Counted from the first letter of the stretch, positions 46,540-57,045 are shown. The stretch is DNA of 64,000 nucleotides from Aquisphaera giovannonii (GCF_008087625.1 NZ_CP042997.1:9424001-9488000), one strand, 5' to 3'. A program made the numbers and translations. Notes: generated from the letters alone by a model not told the origin.

Positions 46540-47028
46540 TCAGGGCCGCATCCCCGCGTCTCGGCGGCGGGCGGCCCCGAGGCAGGCGTCCCGCATCGCG
46601 GCCAGGGGCTCGGGATCGGCCAGCCGATGATCGGTGCCGACGACGACCAGGGCGGAGTCGGGCAGGCCGCTGGACCGCACGAGCTCCCGGCTGTCGGCGA
46701 TCGGGATCACGTCGTCGGCCTCGGAGTGCAGGATGACGGTCCCCGGCTTGACGGCCGCGGCCGTCCCCCATCGCCTCCAGGCCGGGCAGAGCAGCACCAG
46801 CGGGGTCGAGCCCGCGTCGATGTTCATCGCCACCGCCCCGCCGCGGGAGGAGCCGACGACCACGTCCGGGCGATGCCGGTCATGCTCGGCCTGGGCGGTC
46901 CGCACGGCCCGGTCGAAGTCGTCGTCATCGAGCGCCGGGTTGATGACCTCGAGGCCGTGCCGGGCCAGATAGCTCGGCTTCACGCCGCCCGGGACCGAGT
47001 GCCAGCCGTGCAGGAAGAGGATCTTCAT
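46540..47028 (-). CDS. Small alpha/beta hydrolase
   Basis: The start is ATG 47028 (MKILFLHGWHSVPGGVKPSYLARHGLEVINPALDDDDFDRAV), which begins directly at the first beta strand with the HG oxyanion motif. The nucleophile elbow is GSSRGG (VVVGSSRGGAVAMN), the acidic residue is in SEADDVIPI, and the catalytic His in GTDHRLADPE. At 162 residues it belongs to the short YqiA/RBBP9-like group that lacks a lid. The substrate is unknown. The longer frame to 47397 runs into the divergent LRR gene and is unlikely. Confidence 0.85.
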   Translation of the reverse strand: MKILFLHGWHSVPGGVKPSYLARHGLEVINPALDDDDFDRAVRTAQAEHDRHRPDVVVGSSRGGAVAMNIDAGSTPLVLLCPAWRRWGTAAAVKPGTVILHSEADDVIPIADSRELVRSSGLPDSALVVVGTDHRLADPEPLAAMRDACLGAARRRDAGMRP

Positions 47029-47211
47029 CGACGTTCGAGCCTCGAGGCGGTGACTGCCGGGACGCCCCCGATTCTCGCCCCATCCCGCCGCCGGGACAAG
47101 CCGTGAGCCGTGAACCGCACCGAAGCGAGAGACGCACTGGCCAGGGGGGAAGCCGGGGTGCGAAGATGTCACGGCAATCCCGCGCCCATCTCTTGGCGAG
47201 GCCCCCCGCCC

Positions 47212-48627
47212 ATGACGACTGATGACACGCCCGCGGAGCGCTCTGCCGGAAGGCGTCTCCCTCGCTGGCGGCTCACGCTGAGCGTGCGCACCGGCCTGGT
47301 CCTGGTGCTCCTCGTGGCGGCGTCCCTGGCGCCGATGGCGAATCGCGCGTCCCGCCAGCGTCGCGCGAAGGCGATCATCAACGAGGCCGGCGGGCATGTC
47401 ACGTTATGGGAAACCACCTGGCTGGGGCGGTACTTCGCGGGCGACTTGGCCGGGTGGATCGGCGAGGACTATCTCAAGGCGGTCAAGGCCGTGGACCTCC
47501 GGGGCACCCCACGCGTTGACGGCCGATTGGTGAGGGCGATGGAAGGATTGCCGAGCCTGGAAATGGCGTACCTGGACGGCGCGACCCTCGACGGCGAGGC
47601 CATCCAGCGGCTCGGGGCGCTGACGAGCCTCCGGGTCCTCCGCATGGCCAACTGCAACCTGGACCTCCCGGGCCTCTCGCCACTGTCGCGGCTGAAGGCC
47701 CTCCAGTCGCTGAACCTCTCGAACACCGACGTCGATGACGAGGACCTTACCGCCCTCGAGGGACTCTCCCAGCTCCAATTGCTCAACCTGGGCGACACGT
47801 CGGTCCAAGATGGCGGCCTGAAGCACCTCGCCGGCCTCGAGAATCTGCGTACGCTCAACCTCCGCGGCAGCCGGGTGACCGACGCCGGCATGGCCGCGAT
47901 CGGCGAGCTCCGGGGCCTGACCGACCTGGACCTCGGGAGGACCGGGATCGGGGACGAGGGCCTGCGACATCTCGCGAGCCTGACGGGGCTCGACTCGCTG
48001 ATGCTCAACGGCACGCGCGTGACCGACGACGGACTCCGGGCGATCGAGTCCTTGACGACGATCACCGAGCTGGACATCTCCGAGACCGCCGTGGACGACG
48101 CGGGCCTCACCCACCTGTCCAGGCTGGCGGGCCTTCAAACCCTGGTGCTGTCCCGGACCCGGATCTCCAGCGCAGGGCTCGCCGCGCTCACGCCCCTCGC
48201 CAGCCTCCATCACCTGGAGCTGGAGGGCACGCGGATCGGAGACGAGGGGCTGGCCCACCTGGGGAGGATCGCCGGGAGCCCGCCCCCGTTGAGGATCCTC
48301 ACCCTGGGCGGGACCGACGTCGGGGACGAGGGCCTCGTGCACCTCGTGAGGTTCACCGGGCTCTCGTCCCTGTACCTGGCTCGGACGCGGGTCGGTGACG
48401 CCGGGCTGGCCCACATCCGGGGCCTGGTCGGCTTGTCCGACCTGAACCTGTCCGGCACGTCCGTCGGCGACGAGGGGCTGATCGGCCTCGCGTCGCTCAC
48501 CGGCCTGAAGGCCATCGGCTCCGCCGGTTCGAGGGTCACGCCCCGCGGGCTCATGCGCCTGAAGCAACTGCGGCCGGATATCACGCTCGCGGCGTCCCAG
48601 GGCGAGGAGGCCCCCGACGGCCCCTGA
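47212..48627 (+). CDS. Membrane-anchored leucine-rich-repeat protein
   Basis: The start is ATG 47212, with GCGAGG upstream; the frame is open from 47110 but that stretch lacks coding character. The 471-residue protein has one N-terminal transmembrane helix (LSVRTGLVLVLLVAASLAPMA), followed by about fourteen leucine-rich repeats of roughly 24 residues in the pattern LxxLxxLxLxxTxVxDxGLxxL (for example LKALQSLNLSNTDVDDEDLTALEGL and LTDLDLGRTGIGDEGLRHLASL). This is the bacterial GALA/RNI-like type that is abundant in planctomycetes. Such proteins are thought to mediate protein contacts; the partner is unknown. No signal peptidase site is evident, so it is probably anchored. Confidence 0.87.
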   Translation: MTTDDTPAERSAGRRLPRWRLTLSVRTGLVLVLLVAASLAPMANRASRQRRAKAIINEAGGHVTLWETTWLGRYFAGDLAGWIGEDYLKAVKAVDLRGTPRVDGRLVRAMEGLPSLEMAYLDGATLDGEAIQRLGALTSLRVLRMANCNLDLPGLSPLSRLKALQSLNLSNTDVDDEDLTALEGLSQLQLLNLGDTSVQDGGLKHLAGLENLRTLNLRGSRVTDAGMAAIGELRGLTDLDLGRTGIGDEGLRHLASLTGLDSLMLNGTRVTDDGLRAIESLTTITELDISETAVDDAGLTHLSRLAGLQTLVLSRTRISSAGLAALTPLASLHHLELEGTRIGDEGLAHLGRIAGSPPPLRILTLGGTDVGDEGLVHLVRFTGLSSLYLARTRVGDAGLAHIRGLVGLSDLNLSGTSVGDEGLIGLASLTGLKAIGSAGSRVTPRGLMRLKQLRPDITLAASQGEEAPDGP

Positions 48628-48684
48628 CGGGGGCGGGCGACGCCTCGCTCGTGGCGGCCCGCGCCCGGCCCCGACGACGGGCCA

Positions 48685-49863
48685 TCACCCGTTCCGCTCG
48701 GCCGGCAGCCAGCCGAAGGGGTGGAGGGCCTCCTTGATGGAGAGGCCGCGGGCCTCGATGTTGGCCGGATCGTTCGTGCCCAGCCCGAGGGCGGCGGCCA
48801 TGGCCAGGTGGTTGTCGCCCGGGAAGACGCCGGAGCCGGGCGCGGCCGTCGGGTCGTAGCCCATCACGGCCGTGGCGACGGCATCCGTGCAGACCGGGTT
48901 GCGGCCGGCGAGCAGCAGGCCGGGGCGCTGGACCTTCAGGCTCGGGAGCCACGGCCCCTCGCCGCCGGAGACGGTCTCGATGCCGTCGATGATGGTCAGG
49001 TCGATGGGGCGGATGCCCAGGGCGTCCACCGTGTGCCGGGGGACGCGGTAGGTCGGCCGCCGGGGCGAGGCCGGGTCGAGCTCCTGCGGCAGCCCGTCCG
49101 CGGGCCGCTGCTCGCCGGAGTGGAAGACGGCGACGCGGGCCGACATCGCCTGCTCGTTGGGCTCGTGGTGCGAGTAGAGCGCCGGGGGGGTGATGCCGAA
49201 GTTGTTCTTGATGCCGAGCGTCACCCCCGCGACCCCGTGGTTCTTCAGCTTGGCCAGCGAGACATAAACGTCGCAATCGACGTACGAGTGGTTGAGGTGA
49301 TAGGCCGGGAAGAGGCTCCCGCCCCAGGGCACCTTCACCTCGTGGTACTTCGCCCCCCTGCCGAGGTTCCGCGTGTCCTCGTATTCGACCTTCGCCTTGA
49401 GGGCGCCCAGGGCGTTCAGGTCCCAGCCGCCGGCCTTCAGGTACGTCTCGAACGGGTCGCCCTGGTAGGTGCACTCGAGGAACCGAATCCGCTTCGCCCC
49501 GGCGCGGTCCAGCAGCGCGGCCGTGGCGACCACGAGGTCGGGATGCACGTGATACGTCCGCCACGCGGGCAGGCCGAGCGCGTCCTCCTTCATCGAGCCG
49601 GTGAGGTTCACCTTCACCGCGACCGTCTTGCCCGACACCAGCTGGGAGATCCCGCCGAGCTGATCCATCATCGCCTGGAGCTGGCGATAGAGCGCCTCGC
49701 GGTCATAGCCCGTGCAGCGGGCGATGCTCACCGGCAGCGAGGGGGCCGCCCCCGCCGGGCCGGCCTGCGCGGCCCGCACCGCGCGGGACGACGGGGCGAG
49801 CGTCGTGAGGAGCGAGGCGCCGGCAACCCTCAAGAAATCCCGGCGATTGCGACAGGGTCCCAT
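48685..49863 (-). CDS. Tat-exported DUF362 domain protein
   Basis: The start is ATG 49863, giving 392 residues that open with a twin-arginine signal (NRRDFLRVAGASLLTTLAPSSRAVRAAQA). The rest matches DUF362: GKTVAVKVNLTGSM, AWRTYHVHPDLVVATAALLDRAGAKRIRFLECTYQ, DVYVSLAKLKNHGVAGVTLGIKNNFGITPP, DLTIIDGIETVSGGEGPWL and LLLAGRNPVCTDAVATAVMGYDPTA. No ferredoxin-like Cys cluster accompanies it. DUF362 proteins have no established activity. Tat export implies folding, and perhaps cofactor loading, before secretion. The gene converges with the LRR gene. Confidence 0.85.
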   Translation of the reverse strand: MGPCRNRRDFLRVAGASLLTTLAPSSRAVRAAQAGPAGAAPSLPVSIARCTGYDREALYRQLQAMMDQLGGISQLVSGKTVAVKVNLTGSMKEDALGLPAWRTYHVHPDLVVATAALLDRAGAKRIRFLECTYQGDPFETYLKAGGWDLNALGALKAKVEYEDTRNLGRGAKYHEVKVPWGGSLFPAYHLNHSYVDCDVYVSLAKLKNHGVAGVTLGIKNNFGITPPALYSHHEPNEQAMSARVAVFHSGEQRPADGLPQELDPASPRRPTYRVPRHTVDALGIRPIDLTIIDGIETVSGGEGPWLPSLKVQRPGLLLAGRNPVCTDAVATAVMGYDPTAAPGSGVFPGDNHLAMAAALGLGTNDPANIEARGLSIKEALHPFGWLPAERNG

Positions 49864-50202
49864 GCGGCTTCCCCATTCTGGAGGATCGAGTCTGCGGTGA
49901 AGGCCTCGCCTCGGACGCGATGCGGAGGGGGTCATCGGGATTCCGCGAGGCGGAGGGGCCGAATGCTCCCGTCCCATCCCAGCCTCGGGCGATCCCTCAA
50001 GTAGACCGTCGCCCCCGAACCGCGTCCAGCGCGTTCCGTCTCGCGGCGGGAGCCGGTGCCGGCAGGTGCTGTCGGGCGTGAAGGGATCGGGAACTCGTCC
50101 ACGAATTCTTGGTTCGGTATCAAATATGCTTCCCGAATAAGAGCATAGGTCGGCCGGCATGATCGAGGCGCCGGCCGCAACTTCGACCACAAGGAGCTCG
50201 TC

Positions 50203-50331
50203 ATGCATCAGCCCGAATACCTCCTGCTCGCCGTCTCCGCCTGGCGGTACTCCGCGGCCTATCTCCTCTGCGGCGGTGGCGTCTTCGGTGCCATCGTCGT
50301 CTTCCTCGGGGCCAAGCTCCTGCGCAAGTAA
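50203..50331 (+). CDS. 42-residue single-helix membrane peptide
   Basis: ATG 50203 is preceded by a perfect AAGGAG (50191-50196) seven bases upstream. The product reads MHQPEYLLLAVSAWRYSAAY, then a hydrophobic Gly-rich helix LLCGGGVFGAIVVFLGAKLL, and ends RK-TAA. A single transmembrane segment with a positive C-terminus is typical of small bacterial membrane proteins. The 90 bp before it are unusually A/T-rich for this genome (CAAATATGCTTCCCGAATAAG), as expected of a promoter. No family is recognised. The gene is short, but the ribosome site, the helix and the leader together make it credible. Confidence 0.6.
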   Translation: MHQPEYLLLAVSAWRYSAAYLLCGGGVFGAIVVFLGAKLLRK

Positions 50332-50614
50332 GGCCGCGCCCGAATGGCCGAGCCGGGTCCGCGACGCGAGTCGACGCGGCGTGGGGTCGGGCCGTCCTTC
50401 CTTCGGGCGGCCTCCGCGTCCGCCCGGGATCGGGACGTCGGGCGGTGGCTTGCCGTACGATCAGAAAGCCGCGCGGGATCCCATCCCGCCAATCCGTGCG
50501 CGGCGCAGGCCTCCGATCTGAGGTAGCCGATCCTCGACTCGAGGATCATCCGCGCCCGCCCTTGCGCCCGAGGGCGCGGACGCGAGAGAGCCGCAGTCCC
50601 GATCGGGGAAGGGT

Positions 50615-51349
50615 TCAGGAGAATGTCACGCTCAGCGGCCCGGAGTAATCGGTCGGGCTCTTGGCGGTGACCTCGGCGGTGCTGGAGCCGGCGGCCATCG
50701 GGTCGATGCTCGGGTAGAGCGTCTGGGCGTGGAGGTGCCCCAGGGGGGAATCCTTGGATCGGAGCGTGGCCGTGACCGAGCCCATATCCCTCCGCTGGAA
50801 CCAGACGAAGTTGCGTGCGCTCGACATGTCGCCCTTCGGGACCACATTGCTCGACGGCGCGCCCACGCCCACGAGCTGGGCCTCTCGCTCGAAGAACTCG
50901 GTGCCACCGGGCATGCCCAGGACGACGGTCACGCTCACGCGGGGGTTGTTCTTCAGGACGTCGAGGGCCCAGATGCCTCCCCCGGACTCCAGGATCAGTT
51001 TCAGGCACATCCCGGCCTGGAGATCGTCCCGGAACTGCGAGTGGAATGTGTTGCCCCCGGGCGTGAAGCTGCCGTCGGGGGCGATCTTGATGGCGGCCTT
51101 GAAGTTGCCGATGTTGGGCCCCCCCTTGAGCTCCTTCTCGATCGGCAACGGGCCCCGGAAGTGATACGTGTCCTCCAGCCTGCGCACGGCCCCGGCCGGA
51201 TCCTGGTACGAGTGCTGGAGCGGATGCCCCTCGACCTGCCAGACCGAATTGGCCCTGACCCCTTCGGAGGCGGTCAGCACGTCCACGCACTCCGAGACGG
51301 TGATCGTCTTCGCCTTCGCCGCCGTGAGAAGATCCTGAATCGTGGGCAT
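50615..51349 (-). CDS. Unrecognised cytosolic protein
   Basis: This 244-residue protein starts at ATG 51349 ([41 protein letters not shown]). It has no signal peptide or transmembrane segment. The C-terminal two thirds are rich in short strands ([66 protein letters not shown]) and end in LSVTFS. The frame has normal codon use and no competing frame. I recognise no domain. The flanking gaps (283 and 342 bp) indicate it is transcribed alone. Confidence 0.65.
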   Translation of the reverse strand: MPTIQDLLTAAKAKTITVSECVDVLTASEGVRANSVWQVEGHPLQHSYQDPAGAVRRLEDTYHFRGPLPIEKELKGGPNIGNFKAAIKIAPDGSFTPGGNTFHSQFRDDLQAGMCLKLILESGGGIWALDVLKNNPRVSVTVVLGMPGGTEFFEREAQLVGVGAPSSNVVPKGDMSSARNFVWFQRRDMGSVTATLRSKDSPLGHLHAQTLYPSIDPMAAGSSTAEVTAKSPTDYSGPLSVTFS

Positions 51350-51691
51350 GGACGCGTCCCCGAGGCATTCTGTGCCGGAAACCGAGACGTAACTCCGTCG
51401 AGATATCCTACGGCCCGACGGAAGCCCCCCGGCGAAGACCTCGAGGGGCCGGCCCGTCGGCCCGGGAGGGCCGGGTCTGGACTCGTCACGCTCGCGGCGA
51501 TATTCTGCAACGCGTCCGGCCGGCGATCGTCGGCAACCGACGCGATCGGCGGCATGTGGACTCCCCTCTCAACCGCCATCCGGTGTCACCTCGATCTCGA
51601 GCCGCCGGCCCTCGTGGCTCGCCATGGCATGTGCCCCGAGATCGCGATAGCTCCCTCACCCCGACGTGGCCCCTGACGGAGGATCGGGACG
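51350..51691. other. Divergent promoter region, nothing specific recognised
   Basis: These 342 bp separate the unrecognised gene (leftward) and the molybdenum-hydroxylase operon (rightward). They must carry both promoters, but no consensus boxes or repeats were noticed. Confidence 0.5.
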
Positions 51692-52198
51692 ATGGAAGAC
51701 CCTGCGCCGGTCACGGCGACACCCCTGCCCGCCGAGGTGGCGATCGGCCTCACGGTCAACGGCGTCCGGCGGCAATTGCACGTCGCCCCGTGGACGACCC
51801 TGCTCGACGCACTCCGCGAGCACCTCGGACTCACGGGGACCAAGAAGGGCTGCGACCACGGCCAGTGCGGCGCCTGCACGGTGCTCGTGGACGGCCGGCG
51901 GATCAACGCTTGCCTGACGCTGGCCGTGATGCGCGACGGCGCGGAGGTCACGACGATCGAGGGCCTCGCCGACGGCGACGCCCTGCACGCCCTCCAGGAG
52001 GCCTTCATCGAGCACGACGCCTTCCAGTGCGGCTATTGCACGCCCGGCCAGATCTGCTCGGCGGCCGGCCTCATCCGCGAAGGGCACGCGAAGACGCGGG
52101 ACGAGATCCGCGAGCTGATGAGCGGCAACATCTGCCGGTGCGGGGCCTATCCGAACATCGTCGCCGCGATCGAGCAGGCGATGGGAGGGGCGGCATGA
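51692..52198 (+). CDS. Molybdenum hydroxylase, 2Fe-2S subunit (YagT/PaoA type)
   Basis: This is the iron-sulfur subunit of a three-subunit xanthine dehydrogenase-family enzyme. The start is ATG 51692 with GGAGG nine bases upstream; 168 residues. Residues 15-95 are a plant-type ferredoxin domain with the cluster ligands in [23 protein letters not shown]. Residues 95-165 are the helical second 2Fe-2S domain with CGYCTPGQ and GNICRCGAY. No Tat signal is present, unlike periplasmic PaoA, so the enzyme is probably cytosolic. The stop overlaps the next ATG by four bases, coupling translation. Confidence 0.95.
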   Translation: MEDPAPVTATPLPAEVAIGLTVNGVRRQLHVAPWTTLLDALREHLGLTGTKKGCDHGQCGACTVLVDGRRINACLTLAVMRDGAEVTTIEGLADGDALHALQEAFIEHDAFQCGYCTPGQICSAAGLIREGHAKTRDEIRELMSGNICRCGAYPNIVAAIEQAMGGAA

Positions 52199-53187
52199 AT
52201 CCCTTCACCTACGGCCGCGCCGAGGACGCGGCGGCGGCCGTCCGCGAGGTCTCCTCGGCTGCCGGGGCCCGGTTCATCGCCGGGGGCACCAACCTCCTCG
52301 ACCTCATGAAGGAGCACGTCGAGCGGCCCGCCCGGCTGATCGACATCAACCGCCTCCCGCTCCGCGAGATCCGCCGGACCGCCGACGGGGGGCTCGAGAT
52401 CGGCGCCCTGGTGACGAACGCGGACGTCGCCTACGACGCAGAAGTCGAGCGGTCCTACCCGCTCCTGTCCCGGGCCATCCTCGCCGGGGCGTCGGCCCAG
52501 CTCCGCAACATGGCGACGACCGGCGGCAACCTCCTCCAGCGGACCCGCTGCTCGTACTTCTACGACGCCGCCACGCCGTGCAACAAGCGCGAGCCGGGCA
52601 GCGGGTGCCCGGCCATCGGCGGCTACAACCGCTACCACGCGATCCTCGGGCACAGCGAGTCCTGCATCGCCACGCACCCGTCCGACATGTGCGTCGCCCT
52701 GGCGGCCCTGGGCGCCGTCGTCCGCGTCACCGGGACGGGCGGCGAGCGGTCCATCCCGTTCGCGGAGTTCCACCGTCTGCCCGGCGACCGCCCCGAGCTC
52801 GACACCACGCTGGCCCCGTGCGAGCTCATCACCGCGGTGATCCTGCCGGCCGCGGGCTTCCCCGAGCATCATGCCTACCTGAAGGTCCGCGACCGCACCT
52901 CCTACGCCTTCGCCCTGATCTCGGTCGCGGCCGCCCTTGAGGTCGACGGGGGAAAGGTCGCGGAGGCGCGCATCGCCCTCGGCGGCGTGGCGCACAAGCC
53001 CTGGCGTGACCTCGACGCCGAGGCCATCCTCCGCGGGAAGGAGCCGACGAGGGGGAACTTCGCGGAGGCGGCCGGGGCCATCCTCCGCGACGCCCGGGGG
53101 TTCGAGCACAACGGGTTCAAGATCGAGCTGGCCCGGCGCACCGTCGTCCGGGCCCTGGCCGAGGCCGCCGGGGAGGCACTCCAATGA
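52195..53187 (+). CDS. Molybdenum hydroxylase, FAD-binding subunit (YagS/PaoB type)
   Basis: ATG 52195 overlaps the previous stop (ATGA); the frame is open further upstream, but that is a shadow. The 330-residue product has the FAD-domain signature [23 protein letters not shown] and [22 protein letters not shown]. It then has a Cys-rich insertion, [48 protein letters not shown]. Four Cys in this position hold an additional 4Fe-4S cluster in PaoB-type and 4-hydroxybenzoyl-CoA-reductase-type subunits, so a third cluster is likely. The C-terminal CO-dehydrogenase flavoprotein domain follows ([32 protein letters not shown]). Its stop overlaps the Mo-subunit start. Confidence 0.94.
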   Translation: MNPFTYGRAEDAAAAVREVSSAAGARFIAGGTNLLDLMKEHVERPARLIDINRLPLREIRRTADGGLEIGALVTNADVAYDAEVERSYPLLSRAILAGASAQLRNMATTGGNLLQRTRCSYFYDAATPCNKREPGSGCPAIGGYNRYHAILGHSESCIATHPSDMCVALAALGAVVRVTGTGGERSIPFAEFHRLPGDRPELDTTLAPCELITAVILPAAGFPEHHAYLKVRDRTSYAFALISVAAALEVDGGKVAEARIALGGVAHKPWRDLDAEAILRGKEPTRGNFAEAAGAILRDARGFEHNGFKIELARRTVVRALAEAAGEALQ

Positions 53188-55400
53188 GCACCGCCCACAT
53201 CGGGAAGCCGATCCGCCGCATCGACGGCCGCGCCAAGGTCACGGGCGAGGCGAAGTATGCCGCCGAGTACGCCACGCCGGACCTCGCCCACGGCTGGGTC
53301 GTCTCCAGCCCCATCGCCCGAGGCAAGATCACCGCGATCGACGCGAGCGAGGCGCTGAAGCTGCCCGGCGTGATCCAGGTCTTCTCCCACGAGAACCGGC
53401 CGAAGATGGCCTGGTTCGACTCGAGCTACCGCGACCAGATCGCGCCGCCGGGCTCCCCGTTCCGGCCGCTCTACGACGCGGAGGTCCATTTCAACGCCCA
53501 GCCCGTGGCCCTGGTCGTGGCGAGCTCGCCGGAGCTGGCGCGGTATGCCTCGACGCTCGTGCGGATCGAGTACAAGGCCCGCACGCACGCCACCGAGCTG
53601 GCGGCCAACCTCGAATCGGCCCGCACGCCGAAGGAGCGGGAGGGCATCAAGCCGCCGCCGAAGGCGCGCGGCCACGCGGACCGGGCCCTCGCCGCGGCGC
53701 CGGTGAAGGTGGACGTCGAGTACGAGGTCCCCGTCGAGCACCACAACCCGATGGAGACCTTCGCGACGACGGTGGTGCGGGACGAGGACGGCAGCTTCAC
53801 CGTCTACGACAAGACCCAGGGCGTGCAGAACGTCCGCGACTACCTGTGCAACGCCCTCGGCTTCAAGGCGGATGAGATCCGCGTCATCACCGCGTTCGTG
53901 GGCGGGGCCTTCGGCTCGGGCCTGCGCCCGCAGTACCAGGTGTTCCTCGCGGCGATGGCCGCCAAGGAGCTCCAGCGGTCCGTCCGGGTGGTCCTGACCC
54001 GCCAGCAGATGTTCAGCCTCGGGCATCGTCCCACCACCCGCCAGCGGGTCGCCCTGGGGGCGTCCGCCGACGGGGCGCTCCGGGCGGTCATCCACGAGGC
54101 GACCGCCGAGACCTCGCGGCACGAGGACTACAGCGAGGAGGTCGTCAACTGGTCGGGCCTGCTCTATCGGTGCGACGACGCCCGGTTCGAGCACAAGGTC
54201 GTCCCGCTGGACCTGCCCACCCCGTGCGACATGCGGGCCCCGGGCGCGGTCTGGGGCGTCTTCGCCCTCGAGTCCGCCATGGACGAGCTCGCCGTCGCCC
54301 TCGGGACCGACCCCGTCGAGCTCAGGCTGCGGAACTACGCCGAGGAGGACCAGAACGACGGCAAGCCGTTCACGAGCAAGGAGCTGAGGGAGTGCTACCG
54401 CCGGGCCGCCGGGCGGTTCGGCTGGGCCCGGCGCGACCCGACCCCACGCTCGATGCGGCGCGGCTCGACGCTCATCGGCTGGGGCATGGCCGGGGGGGCC
54501 TGGGAGTCGATGCAGCAGGAGGCGGCGGCCTCGGCGCGGCTGACGGTGGACGGCAGGCTCACGGTCTCCAGCGCGACCGAGGACATCGGCACCGGGACCT
54601 ACACGGTCATGACCCAGATCGCCGCCGAGCTGCTCGGGCTCCCGCTGGAAGACGTCACGTTCAAGCTCGGCGACTCCGCGCTGCCGCAGGCCCCGGTCGA
54701 AGGCGGCTCGTTCACGGTCGCGTCGGTCGGCTCGGCGATCAAGGCCGCGTGCGGGGCCGTCGGGGAGACGCTCCTGAAGCTCGCCCGCAAGGTCGAGGGG
54801 GCGCCGCTCGGCAAGCCGACGCCCGACGAGGTCGAGTTCGCGGAAGGCCGGATCCGCCTGAAGGCCGACCCGTCGCGCTCGGTCGCGATCGCCGAGGCGA
54901 TGCGGGCCGGCGGGGTCGACGTCATCGCGCAGGAGGCGGCGGCCGGGCCGAAGCAGGACAAATACTCGCGCCACGCGCACTCGGCGATCTTCGCCGAGGT
55001 CGAGGTGGACGAGGACTTCGGCACGGTCCGCGTCACCCGGGTCGTGACCGCGATCGCGGGGGGGCGGATCATCAACCCGAGGACCGCCCGGAGCCAGGTG
55101 ATGGGCGGCATCGTCTGGGGGATAGGGTCGGCCCTGCACGAGGCGAGCGTCCTCGACCACCGCTTCGGCCGGTTCATGACGCACAACCTCGCCGACTACC
55201 ACGTCCCGGTCCAGGCCGACGTCGAGGAGATCGAGGTGATCTTCGTCGACGAGCGCGACGAGCTGGTCAACCCGCTCGGGGCCAAGGGCCTGGGCGAGAT
55301 CGGCGTCGTGGGCGTCGCGGCCGCCGTCGCCAACGCCGTCCACCACGCGACCGGCAGGCGCGTCCGGTCGTTGCCGATCACCCTGGACAAGCTCCTCTGA
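53184..55400 (+). CDS. Molybdenum hydroxylase, molybdopterin-binding catalytic subunit (YagR/PaoC type)
   Basis: This 738-residue catalytic subunit binds the Mo cofactor and oxidises aldehydes or purines. The N-terminal half matches the a/b hammerhead domain ([44 protein letters not shown]). Further cofactor-binding segments are [47 protein letters not shown] and [21 protein letters not shown]. The catalytic Glu lies in [21 protein letters not shown]. The gene overlaps the FAD-subunit gene by four bases and ends the three-gene unit. No XdhC/PaoD-type Mo-cofactor sulfurase chaperone gene is visible nearby, so it must come from elsewhere. Aldehyde oxidation is the best guess from resemblance to PaoABC. 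Confidence 0.95.
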   Translation: MSTAHIGKPIRRIDGRAKVTGEAKYAAEYATPDLAHGWVVSSPIARGKITAIDASEALKLPGVIQVFSHENRPKMAWFDSSYRDQIAPPGSPFRPLYDAEVHFNAQPVALVVASSPELARYASTLVRIEYKARTHATELAANLESARTPKEREGIKPPPKARGHADRALAAAPVKVDVEYEVPVEHHNPMETFATTVVRDEDGSFTVYDKTQGVQNVRDYLCNALGFKADEIRVITAFVGGAFGSGLRPQYQVFLAAMAAKELQRSVRVVLTRQQMFSLGHRPTTRQRVALGASADGALRAVIHEATAETSRHEDYSEEVVNWSGLLYRCDDARFEHKVVPLDLPTPCDMRAPGAVWGVFALESAMDELAVALGTDPVELRLRNYAEEDQNDGKPFTSKELRECYRRAAGRFGWARRDPTPRSMRRGSTLIGWGMAGGAWESMQQEAAASARLTVDGRLTVSSATEDIGTGTYTVMTQIAAELLGLPLEDVTFKLGDSALPQAPVEGGSFTVASVGSAIKAACGAVGETLLKLARKVEGAPLGKPTPDEVEFAEGRIRLKADPSRSVAIAEAMRAGGVDVIAQEAAAGPKQDKYSRHAHSAIFAEVEVDEDFGTVRVTRVVTAIAGGRIINPRTARSQVMGGIVWGIGSALHEASVLDHRFGRFMTHNLADYHVPVQADVEEIEVIFVDERDELVNPLGAKGLGEIGVVGVAAAVANAVHHATGRRVRSLPITLDKLL

Positions 55401-55526
55401 AGCGGGGCTACCCAGGGGGAGCGACTGCGCCCGGGGCCACGGATGCGGCTCACCGATCCGCCCCCGGTCGCGTGCGCACACGTCAAGAAGCCGGAACCAT
55501 GAACGCAAATAAGGAGTTCAGATCGA

Positions 55527-56069
55527 ATGGCGCAGGCATCGGATAAGGCCGTCGTCGAGCAGCCGCGGCCGATCACCCACGTGGGCGTGACCGTGACGGA
55601 CATCGACGCGGCGATCGACTGGTATCGGCGGGTGCTCGGCTTCCAGCTCCTGCACGGGCCGGTGGACTACACCGCCGGGGAGGGCTACTTCGGGCGGCTG
55701 GTCGCCGACATGCTCGGGCCCAAGGTCGTGCGCGGCCGGATCGCCATGCTGGACGCCGGCAACAGCGTGGGCCTGGAGCTGTTCGAGTTCTCCGAGCCTA
55801 AGCCGGACCGCCGGGTGCCGGAGGAGAACCAGGAATTCTACCTGCACAAGACCGGCACGTTCCACTTCTGCGTCGTCGACCCGGACATCGAGGGCCTGGC
55901 CCGGCGGATCGTCGAGGCCGGGGGCCGGCAGCGCAGCGCGGTCTGGGAGTTCGCGCCCGGCGTCGGCTTCTACGTCTGCTACTGCGAGGACCCGTTCGGC
56001 AACATCGTCGAGATCTACTCCCACGGCACGGCCCACATCTGGAGCACGCTGGCCCAGATGAGCAAGTAG
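55527..56069 (+). CDS. VOC superfamily (glyoxalase/dioxygenase-like) protein
   Basis: The start is ATG 55527 with AAGGAG ten bases upstream; 180 residues. Two beta-alpha-beta-beta-beta halves are visible: ITHVGVTVTDIDAAIDWYRRVLGFQLLHG and FHFCVVDPDIEGLARRIVEAGGRQRSAVWEFAPGVGFYVCYCEDPFGNIVEIYSHG. Metal ligands of the VOC fold are present (His in THVGV, Glu in GLELFEF, His in TFHFCV, Glu in NIVEIYS). Members isomerise or cleave small oxygenated compounds; the substrate is unknown. It follows the molybdenum hydroxylase by 126 bp and may act on its product. Confidence 0.85.
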   Translation: MAQASDKAVVEQPRPITHVGVTVTDIDAAIDWYRRVLGFQLLHGPVDYTAGEGYFGRLVADMLGPKVVRGRIAMLDAGNSVGLELFEFSEPKPDRRVPEENQEFYLHKTGTFHFCVVDPDIEGLARRIVEAGGRQRSAVWEFAPGVGFYVCYCEDPFGNIVEIYSHGTAHIWSTLAQMSK

Positions 56070-56121
56070 CCGGACGAGCAAGGGCCATGGGCGGTCGTCC
56101 CGCTCATGCGTCGTCGCCGTC

Positions 56122-57045
56122 TCACCCGCCTGCTCGCGCCGGACGGAGGAGTACTCTCCGAGTCGCGAAGTCCGTCGGCCGGTTCGCCTCACGCCCGCCC
56201 GGGCGCTGGCTTCCCGGGCCCGGTATCACCGGGGGGGTCGCGCCGGCGGCCGCCTCGATGGCGAAGTCGAGCTGGTCCTTCGTGATCTCCTTCAGCTCGG
56301 CGACCGTGCCGGCGCCGTGCTCGATCGCGTGCGTCGCGCCCAGCTCCTTCGCGAGGGCCAGCCGCTCGGGCACCTCGTCCACGGCGATGATCCGCGTCGC
56401 GCCGGTCATCCGGGCCGCCATGATCGCCGCCAGGCCGACGCCCCCGGTGCCGAAGATCGCGATCGACGAGCCGGGGTAGGGCTTCAGCTCGTTGAGCACC
56501 GTCCCGGCCCTCGTGGAGATGGAGCAGCCGTAGGGCCCCGTCAGGTCGACGTCGAGCCCCTCGGGCACGACGGCGAGTTGCCGGTCCAGCGCGAGCGTGT
56601 AGGTGGCCCACGAGGACTGCTGGAAGAACCGCCCGGCGAGCTTCTCCCAGCCCGGCCGCCTCATCGGGCTGGAGCCATCGAGGCGGTAGCCGGAGAAGGT
56701 CAGCCCCATGTCGTCCTGGCAGTACCTCGGCTCGCCGCGACGGCAGGTTCGGCAGCGGCCGCAATAGGGGACGCCGATCATCACCCGGTCGCCGGGTTTC
56801 ACCATCGTGACCCGCGAGCCGACCTCCTCGACGCCCCCCGCCCCCTCGTGCCCGAGCACGCCGGGAGTCGGGAACGGCTCGAGCCCGTGGATGACCCCCT
56901 TGTCCGTTCCGCAGACGCCGCAACTGGTCACGCGGATGAGGACCTCGTCCTCGCGCGGCCCCTCGAGCTCGACATCCTCCAGCTCGATCTTGCGTCGCGC
57001 GAGGACTGCGTCGGCCTTCTCCATCACGGCGGCGGTGATCCGCAT
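56122..57045 (-). pseudogene. Zinc-dependent alcohol dehydrogenase, C-terminally truncated
   Basis: The start is ATG 57045 with GAGGAG six bases upstream. The first 265 or so residues form a normal medium-chain dehydrogenase: catalytic zinc ligands in SCGVCGTDKG and LGHEGAGGVEEVG, the structural zinc loop CGRCRTCRRGEPRYC, and the NAD Rossmann motif IFGTGGVGLAAIMAARMTGATRIIAVDEVPERLALAKELGATHAIEHG. After DFAIEAAAGATPPVIPGPG the family sequence stops and an unrelated Arg/Pro-rich tail runs to the stop codon. Full-length relatives have about 370 residues, so roughly 100 residues of the Rossmann/C-terminal part are missing. A deletion or frameshift is the likely cause. The protein would probably be inactive. 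Confidence 0.75.
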
